Positions 45,979-56,668 of a stretch of 64,000 bases of DNA are shown here, piece by piece. A model generated the notes under the pieces. The model searched no databases, had not been told where the DNA came from, and worked only from the letters and a program-made list of their open reading frames with translations. A program made the translations under genes and the position numbers. Source of the stretch: Ciona intestinalis (taxonomy: Eukaryota > Chordata > Ascidiacea > Phlebobranchia > Cionidae); assembly GCF_000224145.3 (NCBI RefSeq), contig NC_020169.2, positions 3,616,957-3,680,956 of the forward strand, read 5' to 3'. The stretch's first letter is position 1. Each line of letters starts with the position of its first letter.

Positions 45979-48134
45979 ATGAAAATGGCTCCAACCGCTA
46001 CAACACATACTGTTGTCATTTCACCAAGTTCTAAGCTTGTACCGGTCACCATGGCGAATCAAGCAAGGACCGAGGTGGAATTTGTGGGTTCTCCACAACA
46101 AATTCCTAAATATGCGCTTGGTTTGTTTGAATCAAATGGAAACGGTCCCAGGAAACGAAAGCGTTTGACACACTTAACTACTGAAGAAAAAGTCATGAGA
46201 AGGTAAGTTTTATTACTTATAGGAACACATTATACATGTATATAAAGCCCCATATGTGATTTGGTATTTGAAACTTTGTTTTTTTTACAGAAAATTAAAA
46301 AATCGAGTAGCTGCCCAAACTGCACGTGATCGAAAGAAAGTTCGAATGGAATGTTTGGAAGATAATATTCAAAAAGTTCAGCAACAGGTCAATACCGATT
46401 ACTTTTTATATCCTATACTGCTGTATGAATGTTAAACTATTTTGTAGTTTGTATATTTTCAATATTTTATATGTCTAATGTGGGTATTATTATTTTTAGC
46501 CTATATATACTGTATAATATAGTTCTTCTGTGATTTTATTTTCAGGCAAAGGAACTTTTGGACGTTAACATGCAGTTATTGGAGAGGGCTGAAGCGCTTG
46601 AAAGAGAAAATCGTGAGCTTCGAGTGCGACTTGGTATTTCTTCTAGCCATGACACAACAGTGTCATCTAAACGTGAAGATGTGGAAAGAATTAAATTGGA
46701 GTTTGATGATTTGGTAGCACAATCTGAACAAACACCTGATGTGATTGCAGTATCACTACCAGAGTGTATTCTATCTCCTGATGAATCTGCCGGTAAGAAT
46801 CAACTACATTACGATGTAACTTATTATTATTTGTTGGGGCAACAACAGGCTTTTTATAACCTGGGTGTTTTTAATGCATGGCTAGTGGATTAAACAACTC
46901 ATAACAGAACAATGATAGCAGCATCAAGGCTTAAACCCTTATACCATGAGCTATATAAGGCAGAGCTAACCACTGTGCCAAGGCGCTGATTGTCCTAATC
47001 TATCAAATGTTTGTCCTCTTTAAAAATTAACATTTTATTTTGTGCAGATGAATTTGATCATCACATGGATATCAAACGAAGACTATGTGAGCCTCGCAGT
47101 GATGTGGCGGCGAAACGACTTTGCCTGGCCAAAACCGAGTGTGCATCCCCCGTGCCCGCAGTGTTCGGGGAACACAAACTGGATAGACTTTCTCCTCAGC
47201 AGCAGGACGCTGTCAACCTAATGTTGATCCACTCGGAAAAAGCCAAGGTCAAGTCGCAAGCACCCACCTCACAGATGAAGCCACATATCATGAGGATGAT
47301 ATCCTTGGATGGCTCGAACAAATCGGTGATGAACTTAAGTCTGAAGAAAGAGAGTGCAACAAAGTTACAGGTAAATCTCTAAAATGTTTGGTAGTCTTAA
47401 AACTATTTTACCCTATCTGTAACAATGTTTTAATTGCAGACTCCCCTGGACCTGAGCAAAAATATCAAACTCCAGTAAATGGAGTAACTACAGAACAGCT
47501 CAACTCCATCAAAGAGCTGATCAGCATTGACCATCTTTACTCAAAACCACGCGAAGAAAAAAGTTCCACTGAAATTCCATTAACCGACGCGAAGAAACCT
47601 GTGTTCCGCGTCCAATTAAGCAGGTCCACTCGTTCTACCAAACTTATAAAGCAATCACCACTGTTGCAAGTAAGTTTGGGCGACGCCGTGGCTGCCAAAC
47701 CAAGTGCCCTTTTTGAAGAAGGTGCAAAAACAAGTGCGAAACCTGCGGTGAACATTGAAGCATTTGCAGCAACTAAAACTTCTAGCCCACCACTTCCCAT
47801 GTTGTGTAATATCAAGCAGGAGCTCGACAATTCTCTCCTTCTTCCTTCCTTGGAAGAGAACAAACTTGATTTTGACATTTTCGCAAACAATCTTGGAGAA
47901 ATCTTCAATTCCGAGACTGAAGACTGTTCAGCATCAAGCCCACACAGCAGTTCAATATCATGTAGTTCTCCAGATCGAATGTCTGACACCTCACAAGAGT
48001 CTTTACAGATGAATACGCCATCTCCATTAACTGACACATTTGATCCATTTTTAGATATTCAGAACTATGATTCCTCCATGTTTAATGATCCATTTTCATC
48101 AGAACTTTTCCCACAATTGGCGTGTGGGATTTAG
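45979..48134 (+). CDS. XBP1: X-box binding protein 1, bZIP factor of the unfolded protein response
   Basis: Exons 45979-46202, 46291-46387, 46546-46792, 47048-47370 and 47440-48134. The bZIP is unmistakable: KRLTHLTTEEKVMRR, KLKNRVAAQTARDRKKVRM, then a leucine zipper (LLDVNMQLLERAEALERENR). Two products are predicted. Without IRE1 processing, exon 4 reads to a stop at 47478 (309 residues). With removal of 47162-47202 the frame shifts into DEATYHEDDILGWLEQI and through all of exon 5, giving 514 residues with an acidic, Ser-rich activation region ending LFPQLACGI. XBP1 drives ER chaperone and secretory genes in the nucleus. ATG 45985 is an equally good start. A SINE lies in intron 3. Confidence 0.95.
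46800..46995 (-). mobile_element. tRNA-derived SINE in XBP1 intron 3
   Basis: On the minus strand the head reads CTTGGCACAGTGGTTAGCTC (polymerase III box A type). A decayed box B (GGGTTTAAGCC) follows about 45 bases later, then an unrelated body. Boundaries are approximate. Confidence 0.55.
47162..47202 (+). other. Predicted IRE1-type non-spliceosomal intron of XBP1 (41 nt)
   Basis: Left cut after G47161 in loop CCGCAGT (47156-47162), closed by a stem pairing 47148-47155 with 47163-47170 (seven pairs, one U-U mismatch, one G-U). Right cut after G47202 in loop CAGCAGC (47197-47203), closed by TCCT/AGGA. Both loops fit CNGCAGN. Removal gives GCAG|CAGG and shifts the frame (41 and 26 both leave remainder 2 on division by 3). 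Confidence 0.85.
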
Positions 48135-49215
48135 ATGTTGTGGTGTTATTTAAATCGTGTATATTTTCCAGTCTTGTGGGTATTCTGTGCAATCAAGTTC
48201 TGCTTAGTGCAGAGATTTGTAAAGGACTAAGGTGGTGGTGCTGTTGTTATTAGTTTGCTGCATATCTTTCTTTTCTCTGTAAATTCTATCTTGTTTTTGC
48301 ATTTTCTTCATAAAGTGGAAAAATCTGAAAACTTGTCTGATTTTATATAGCAGTTGGTTTCAGACAATCTCTAATACTCAGCTTGTCTACTTAGAAGTTA
48401 TGTCTGAGATAGTTGTTTTTGTTAACACAACTGGAGCAAGAACTTATTTCCTAATAGCACATTCTGTGACAAACCTATAATACTGGACCTAATAACTCTT
48501 CTGATCTAACTGAAAATGAATGTAGAAAGAGACAACAGTGCAAATATTTTGTATATTTTATACATCACAAAAGCGACGCAAATGAATTGAAGAATGTAAA
48601 TGTGTAAGCATGATTACCACCAGTAACAGTTCAAGCCTATGATCACCTGAAGCATATAGTCACAGTCTAACTTTCCAGGCTTAAGTACGGCAGTACATAA
48701 AAGACACAAAATGCAACATACAGGACTGCTGTCGAATTTACAAAAGTAGCCATGCAACAGAGCAGCTTGAAATAATTGCATGTGTAAGTAGCGTACACAC
48801 CATATGACAACTACATCAGTGATATATTGTATATCAGCGCAAATTGAACAACTATTGGAACGAGGTCACAAATTAATGAAAAATTAAGTGCCACTATAAT
48901 ACGAGATATAAAATGGTACGACATACACACCATTTAAATTTAGCACAATTCATTGAGGACTACCCAGTAATCTCTTATGGAAGTAAACAATATCTATTAT
49001 TGCGTTGTATGCCACACAAAACTTGCAATGATCAAGCAAAGTACTACAAAAAATTCAAATACTACAGCAGAAGGTTTACTGCACTTATAGAATCAAGTTA
49101 ACCAACTGAAGGCAATTGAATAAGTTGTTTTGTTTTCCTGTTATGATAAGGACAGAAAAATACCTAAAATTAGCAGCAGGTTGATTGCTACATGTTGTAC
49201 ATAGAAGATATTTAT
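48135..49215. other. 3' UTRs of convergent XBP1 and RhoGEF genes
   Basis: Long, AT-rich untranslated region of XBP1 up to about 48.6 kb, then intergenic sequence. Minus-strand AATAAA motifs at 49211-49220 overlap the RhoGEF stop codon. No other feature. Confidence 0.55.
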
Positions 49216-52200
49216 TTATTCAGCTTTTGGCTTCACGCGTGTCAGTTTCTTTAGTATTTTTGAACCTTTCTTGACGTGGCTCTGGTGAAAATAAAATGCT
49301 ACATGTTAACCAAGTTTTTACACCAACACTTACCAAGTATTTACCTGGAACGTGTTTAGCATTCATTAGTATACTTATCAATGTCAAAAAATTACATTCA
49401 TTATCTTATTCTAATTCATTCACATATGTTTCTAATTTAATATCACTCGTCAATTCCGAAGTTTTTAGGGCAGTACATTGTTTGTTATGACAAACTGACA
49501 TAGTAATACTACTTACTGCAAGTTCCATAGGTTCAACTTGCTTCATTACACTCTCTACTTTTTCCTGTTTCACCTCGGCTATTTGTGCAGTGAGTGCGTT
49601 CAACCATTTGGATTTGAATGTTCTATCATCAAGAAGTTGTAGCACTGACATTTTTTCTTCCTGTCCATTCACTGAAATGATAAAAACAAGTTGAAGTTAG
49701 AGCAGCGATTCTATAGACCACAGAACCTTTTCTAAATGGCCATGAAACACTATTTTAATAGATCCAAACACATAAACCTTATATCTGACTTTACTTAATA
49801 GTTGTGTCTACTAGATGTATACATATACATTAAAATTTTGATGCAATTTCTTACATTAGTTCTCAAAAATCTGCTGGGTAAATTTGGACACGAGGTAAAA
49901 ACTAAAAACGTTGTTGCAGCTTAACAGTTAAAACTTGTGCATTCTAATCATAATTCACATGCACGAACTTACCACTGCTATCAATAATTGCATTTCCCTG
50001 GCTTTTGTACTTGACAGCGAACAGATTTTTACATTCATCATTATCCTGAACATCCCAGATGCTTATGATGTTACTTAATGGCAGTAACTGGATGTGCTGA
50101 AAAAAACAAACAATGTATCAGGTTAAGAAATAGCCGGCATGAACTTTATTCGGTGGTGAGGCCTTACTTTAAGTAGTGGGGCTGCCTTTCCATGAGATCT
50201 GTTCCTCCACTTTGCAACTTCAAGAACATCAGTTAAAAGATAAAGAGCCAACCTTTCACCACTTCGATACAGACCATCAGTGAGTGTAGCAACATCTATA
50301 CGTGATACAAACAGTCTGTTTGACGATACAACTTCTACGGGGCAGCCATCAACCTAAGAGAACAATTAAGTTAATACACTGGTAAGTTTTGATAACTAAT
50401 GTAAAGTCCTAATTAAAAAGTAGATCCAGATAGAGAGCTACTTAAGACATGACACATGAATGCCCACTTTCATAGCTTACCTCATAAACAATGTCAAAGA
50501 TTTTCATTTTTCCTTCAGTCTTCCGTTTGTCTTCATTAATATGCGACAGGACTTGTTTTAAAACTTTCTTTGCTTCTTCCAATTCAGTTTTGTCTCTTAG
50601 CCCATCATCAGTTCGCTTGTGCAAATCTAAAACAATATAGTGAGTCGTGAGTGTAATTCAGTAAGTGTAACACATCAGTAGGTGAGAAATATCCTGCATA
50701 AGGTTAACATAGATTATTGTCCTTGTGCAAGACATTTAAAATAGGTTTGTAGCTGTCAGGGTAATGTATAGCCCAACTGGTGTTTAACATAGCGGTAATG
50801 AACCAATTTAACCAATAACTTAACATAATGGTAATGAGGTAATGGACCAATTTTGGCCTAATCCTCAAATTTCATGCAGTACTCCTTGCAGAACCTCACA
50901 AATGTAAAAGGAAGTACTAAGATAGTGCTGAAAGTTACCGTTTATTAACAGGGAAATACTGGGAAGCCGCTGTACAGGTCGAATAAGCAGCGCATTGAGT
51001 GGTTGCTTTAAGCTCTGTGGTTCATGGAAACAAGCAAGGAAGAATTCACTGAGCTCAGGATTTGCTTTCTCTTGCTTCATCAGTATTTCTTTCCCCATAT
51101 CAAAGTAGTTCACATATGGTGGGTAAACCTGTTGGTTGGATATTTATTATATGGTTACTAAATGAAAACAATAAACATATATATCAATTTTGAATTACAC
51201 AGTATATAAGATTATAGAATGTGCATAAATGTTTTAAGATGTGGCCCCTTTAAAATAACGAAACATTTTCTTATTCCAAAACAAATAAATCATTCATTGA
51301 ACTCATGCACCTGTAGCGTCATTGTCATCAACATGATATTCACTTTACATTAACTTATAATCCTACCTTAAGTAATTGCTCCCTGTATTTAGTGAAGATG
51401 TGAGCTATGCAACAATCCTCCTCCCAGTTATCAATCATTTCACTGAGGTCTTGATGAATGCAAGCATGCAGCTTCGCAATGTCGTCTATTCCTCCAAAAG
51501 CATTCCGGATGTCCTCAGGAGCAAGAAGAGGTTTTCCTTCATCTGCTGCTTTCTGCAGAGGTTCTTTGTATACCTTTGCAAGGAGAAATGTAATTAAATT
51601 AAAATTACCATGATTCATTTTATTTTTAGACATATCTTTCTTATACAGTTACGAAAATGGTAAATTTGAGTTGATTTCTGACAAAACTGCTTTACCCAAA
51701 AATGAGTTTAAGAAACTGTGTTATTCACTAATCATTACATATTGATAAAATGGTCACTATATTCAATGATCAAATTGGGTATTTACTATTGTATACATCA
51801 TTGATAACATAGTTGTTCTGCTTAATATATTATACCTTTATAATGGTGTTTAGATTTCTGAGATAAGTTGTTTCAGTTTGCAGAAGCTCCATGGCTGTTC
51901 GATGTCGCTTGGTCGGGACATCTGCGTCAGAAGAAGAACTGGAAAGATACAACAGTCAGGAAAGTTGATATAGTACTCCATCATATGTTGAGAGTTTTAT
52001 TTAGAATAATAGGTAAACTCAGTCCAAAATCTCAGGTCTTATGGCATGCCACACTGTGGGACCTAACCCACAAAGAGGGTTCTATTTCATTCTGTATGGG
52101 TAGGGTCCTATAGCGAGATGTCATAGCACCTGGAAATTAGGCTAGAGTTGGTCCATTACCCCTATGTTAAGTGTTAGGTTGATACATAGTGTCCAAGAGA

Positions 52201-52957
52201 TAAATGTGACAAACTATATTAACATAAGGTTTATATAACCTTAGTAAACTAATGTTGTCGTAATCTTGTGATTCAAATGTTCCAGTTGATGATAATGATG
52301 GACGAGTATAAAGAGACGACGTATCATCAGTATCTTGATAAGGTGTAAAGTTGTTCAAAGACCTTAAAGATTGTGTGTGACTAACTAATACCTCCTTTGC
52401 CACAGTATCGGGAGTATTTGCAATGTCAAGGCTGTGGTTCTGTTTTGTAAGGGTGCCATGCACAGGTGGTGAAGTGTTGGTAACATCAGCTGAAGCAACA
52501 CCTGGCTGTTGATTTGGTTTCTTGGCATTGTGATGAGGAGAAAATAGCAAAGGGCTTGATGAACGAGACTTTGAGCGACTTGCATTGTTTAAACTTTGCA
52601 GTGAATTTGTTGAACTTGGAGTAATAATTGGAGCAGATATATCTGTGCAGCTTGACCACTTCCTTGGGCTTGGAGTGCCGAGTATTGAACGAACGGACTT
52701 CGGATTTTTGAATGCTGAACGTGCAACTGATGACTCTGGTTTTAACAATGGCTCCGTTTCCTACAAAACAACTAAGACCTTACATTTCAAATTCTCAACA
52801 AGTTATTTCCAAATCTTAAAATACTTCAGTAGTGTATTGCAGGCATCACACTGGAACTGCAGTTTTAAAACTAAGACTAAAATAATATTACCTCATCCTT
52901 ATTTTCTCCACCAAAACATGGACACCTCTTAAAGAAAGTGCTGCACTTATTACCCAT
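49216..52957 (-). CDS. ECT2-like Rho guanine nucleotide exchange factor, N-acylated, no BRCT
   Basis: First exon encodes MGNKCSTFFKRCPCFGGENK; an in-frame stop lies four codons upstream. Gly2 and nearby Cys suggest myristoylation plus palmitoylation. A Ser/Pro-rich linker follows (52.2-52.76 kb: KSVRSILGTPSPRKWSS). The DH domain starts RTAMELLQTETTYLRNLNTI and carries NALLIRPVQRLPSISLLIN and HINEDKRKTEGKMKIFDIVY. A PH-like domain follows (LALYLLTDVLEVAKW, LLPLSNIISIWDVQD, LDDRTFKSKWLNALT), then a basic C-tail ending RVKPKAE. DH/PH sequence is closest to ECT2, the RhoA activator of cytokinesis. ECT2's N-terminal BRCT repeats are not encoded between here and the next gene as far as I can see. 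It is either a BRCT-less paralogue or an alternative-promoter form. Confidence 0.85.
50777..50870 (+). repeat. Dispersed repeat fragment, inverted partner at 52131
   Basis: TTAACATA-GGTAATG-GACCAA-T-TGGCCTAAT pattern, present twice in part here and once in inverse orientation at 52131-52190, within introns of the RhoGEF gene. Confidence 0.5.
52131..52190 (-). repeat. Dispersed repeat fragment, inverse copy
   Basis: On the minus strand it reads CTTAACATAGGGGTAATGGA followed by CCAACTCTAGCCTAAT, matching 50777-50870. The preceding 52010-52130 may belong to the same element. Confidence 0.5.
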
Positions 52958-55153
52958 TCTATAGCTCTCTCATCGAAAGATTGGCACCGAGTACAACCAA
53001 AGCGGATCAACAGTTTACTAAACAGCTTGTTCACAGCATGCTTCTAATGCTTGGCAAGCAATTACAAAAGATAAGCATGCTTCCTAATAGCACAATTCAT
53101 GGAAATCTCTCTAGTATCAATCATAGAACGCTGCTTCCTGACTGGCCCACTACTTTTATGAATTACCAATCAGTGACTATCCCTAGAAAAAATAAACAAA
53201 GGATAAAACCCTGGCGGTAAAACAGTAATGTTGCATTAATAACTCACTTGTTAGCATTGATTAAGTTTATTCAGGAAACTTCCTGGACTGTTTATTTGCG
53301 TGCATTATATTTACATAAACTTAATAACTTAACTATATACACTGAACAGTTATAGTGTTATACGGTGGCTAGGTTAAAATTTTTAAGCAGCTGCCTTCTA
53401 CATAGCACCGGCATAACTGGTGAAGAATGAGTTCACTGTCCCGATACAGTCATTATTCATTTAAAAATGAACTATGTTTTAACAAAAATGAATCAATTAG
53501 TAACCATCTGCATATAACACAACTTCATGATTACTTTTCAAATAAGTGCAACAGGTATATGGATATCACATACATGAAAAACAACTGTACTTTGTTTTGT
53601 CTTATGTATATTTATGATACATGTGTATACAAAAATAACTTAAGACAAAAACTTACTAAAGTAGATCGCCACAACGTTGTGTTCTACTATATTAGTCAAA
53701 CTGCCTTTTTTACTAATCCTAATGTTAGAAACAATGCTGGAGCCATGCATGCAACTTCCTGTTTACTCTCTAGGAAAATTTGAACTCATTAATCTTGGAC
53801 TTAAGTACTTCTAACATCATTGAAATTATCGCAAGACATGTTATCTTTTACGAATAAGATAATATCCTTCGTTTCAACTTGCTGAAGACTGGCTTGGCAC
53901 ATATTTCCTCTTTTCATTGATGTGTCGCCGACATTCCAAGAAATTCCTATCATTAAGTAAAGTAGACTGATACTGCCTACAAACTGCCTTTACGAATAGT
54001 TAAATATGGCACATTACCCAAGAACATAAAAACAGAACTGAAAACATTGACAGTCAGTGAGCCTGATGTGAATCTAAATTCATATGCTTGCTTAACACAA
54101 GTTTAATTTTACTAAGTGTATGATTGCAGCTGTAAGCTTACTAACTGTAGGTATGAACACTACACATAAAGTTTGCCAACTATTGTTCATCATCATAAAC
54201 CACTTCATATTAGAAACTTCCTGGTAAGGAAAGCCTTCTAGAACAAGCAGTGAAACTGGATTGCACCAAGTCATATGGGAGTCACGCGGCGTGTGAAATC
54301 AAAATCCCCTCCTTCGATTACTGCCGCATTGCTATATGAGTCAATTAGTCTGTGTATGCATTTCTTATATGACTGAATGACTCCACATGTTGCTACATCA
54401 AGAGATTAAAGTTGACAATATCTTCAGCATTGCATTGATTTACTCTAAACATTGACATAAGAAAAAAAACACAAAACATTTACATAAGAAAAACTTCTGT
54501 TTAACACTTAAGAGAAGTATGGTAAAAGAAATAGTTTTTCCTGATTTATATCCAGTCATGTGTAAACTGTCTGTCTTCACGTTTAACGCCAGTGATGTAA
54601 TAATACGTTAGCAAGTGCGTGCGCACAGCATAACATACTGTTCATAATGCATCATAATTGATAACTACCGACAGCAATTACACAGGCTTACTGTTACAAA
54701 TAAACACCCTGTGTTTAGTAATGTAATAGCAATCAATCAATTATAAATATGCTTGCAGCAAATTTGGAATATATTGCTGGCTTTATACAGTTATAAAAGA
54801 CATCATAAAATCTTCTATTGACATTTACACAATGGATTGCAATGGCTTGTGCAAAAGTAATAAAATCTTATCCCAATATGTCACAACTCGTACCCGATTA
54901 TGGAGTTACCATACATGTAACTTTGTGAGGAATTATTTTTTAGGGGAAATGTTAATTTTTATGGTGGATAATTTCTAATACCAATTAAGGACCATTAGAT
55001 CGGAGCAAATGCCTTTAAGTATCTTGCTCAAGGACCCATACAACCACAATGGTGGCAGCGACATGCCTTGAACCAGTAACCTCTAGGTTAGAGGCGGACA
55101 TGTTAACCGCTGTGCCATGGCACCGGTGAAAGATTAAAGTTGACAGTTGTACA
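52958..55153. other. Intergenic, with one SINE
   Basis: Upstream region of the RhoGEF. I looked here for ECT2 BRCT exons and found none that I could recognise. Apart from the SINE at 54985-55126 nothing stands out. Confidence 0.45.
54985..55126 (-). mobile_element. tRNA-derived SINE
   Basis: Minus strand begins GGTGCCATGGCACAGCGGTT (box A TGGCACAGCGG). Box B GGTTCAAGGC follows about 40 bases later, then a body with CCTTGAGCAAGATACTTAAA. The tRNA-like head is well preserved but cannot fold as a functional tRNA. Confidence 0.75.
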
Positions 55154-56668
55154 TTATACTAAAACTAACCTTCGCTTAATTTCCGTTTTTTTAGCATCTG
55201 TGGACTTTGGTCTCCATCTCACACTGACTGAACTTGAGTGAGAATAAGAGTTCGCATTAAGCACAGCCAACCCAGCAGAAATTAAGTTGGTGAGGATGCA
55301 GAGTTTGTACAACTTGGAAAAGTATGTCACCGGTCCTGGGATAATTAATCGCACAGCAGTGAACAGCACTAGACAACAAATATTGTTGTGTATTAGTACA
55401 TATGTATAATGTACCACTAAAATTTTATTAAATATAGGCATAGATAGTAGTGTTGCTACTGTTCAGGTTAAAAGCAATACACACACACAAGCAAGTAGAG
55501 TAGAATTTCATTCTTTAAGCCCCTACATTTCCAATACTAGCAACTCCTACATTATTGATGATTTTTCTGTTCTAATATAATTGTAGTCCCACACACATGA
55601 CTTAATAAGTCAGCATAGCAAGATTAGGACTAAACCTTCATCTGAACAACAACACAAGTTAAGAACAGCTTACAACTAACTTGCCATGTATTCACTTTAA
55701 AAATTATTTTAATTTTACCACCATATATCAGTCGAGACTGAAATCACAACAACAAATGAGTATAAGGTATCAAACATTGACGAGCACATGAGATATGATG
55801 TATATCTTAAACAGAATCAATGATATAAAACTAGAAAAAGTTCAAATATTAACCGATTTAAAAGCATGTACTTACATGATGCAATCAGCATTTTTGAAAG
55901 GTACTTTGGCAGAAGACGTTGTTGTACATGTGTATACCGAGACACGATGGATGGAAATTTTGCCTCAACAATTATTAGCAAGACACCACTGAGAAGACTT
56001 ATTCGAGCTAAAAGAATATATTTATAAAATCATCAGTTTTGTTCAAATTATTGATAAGTATTATAATGTCAATGTATATATATATGTAAAAATACAATAG
56101 CATTATAGGGTTTCAATTAAAGTACTGGAACTGTAATACTATAACCAGTAACTCTACTCAAGTGTCAAAATGTTTTGTCCCAAAATGTGTTTTAGAAAAA
56201 AGTTGGGCGTTTGTGTTAAAATCAACATCAAAACTGCACCAAAAAACATATTTTTACTGTGAGATAATAACAAACCTTACACAAGTCAGACCAACTACAA
56301 TAGCGAAGCATGTTTTTGCATATTTTCAACTTAAGTTAATTTTTGACATGAACCCCTCATTTTTTAAAACTTACGAAAACAATAGGTATCAGTGACACAG
56401 TGGGACCTAAGGAAGATTTTGAGAACTTTTAGTTACATATTATCCACACACATCAGAATTTGTATATAATACAAGAAAAAATACCTTTAAATGAAATAAT
56501 CATTATATATATACCTATTAAATTGCATATTGAGTGCAAGTAACCAAACAGAGAACCAATGAACCCCACTTCTGTTGCAGGAAGGAAATTCCCTGCTGTA
56601 CACAAATGTAGAAACAAGCTGCACCCTGCCAGTAGCCCGATGGCTGTCTCCATTTGTGTGATACGCAT
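55154..56668 (-). CDS. Unrecognised 166-residue four-pass membrane protein
   Basis: Three exons (56515-56668, 55876-56007, 55154-55368) close exactly in frame. The protein starts MRITQMETAIGLLAGCSLFL. Four hydrophobic segments: GLLAGCSLFLHLCTAG, then VGFIGSLFGYLHSICNLIAR, then ISLLSGVLLIIVE, and a last region MLIASLLFTAVRLIIP / ILTNLISAGLAVLNA. The tail is hydrophilic (SVSVRWRPKSTDAKKTEIKR, then RLVLV). I cannot name the family. A donor-like GTTAGT overlaps the end of the frame, so a different C-terminus from a further exon is possible. An AG acceptor directly before the start suggests an upstream untranslated exon. Confidence 0.65.

Noticed and set aside
52958-55153. BRCT-encoding exons that would complete ECT2
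   Set aside because: No exon with BRCT-like hydrophobic pattern seen; the MGNKCS start has an in-frame stop upstream.
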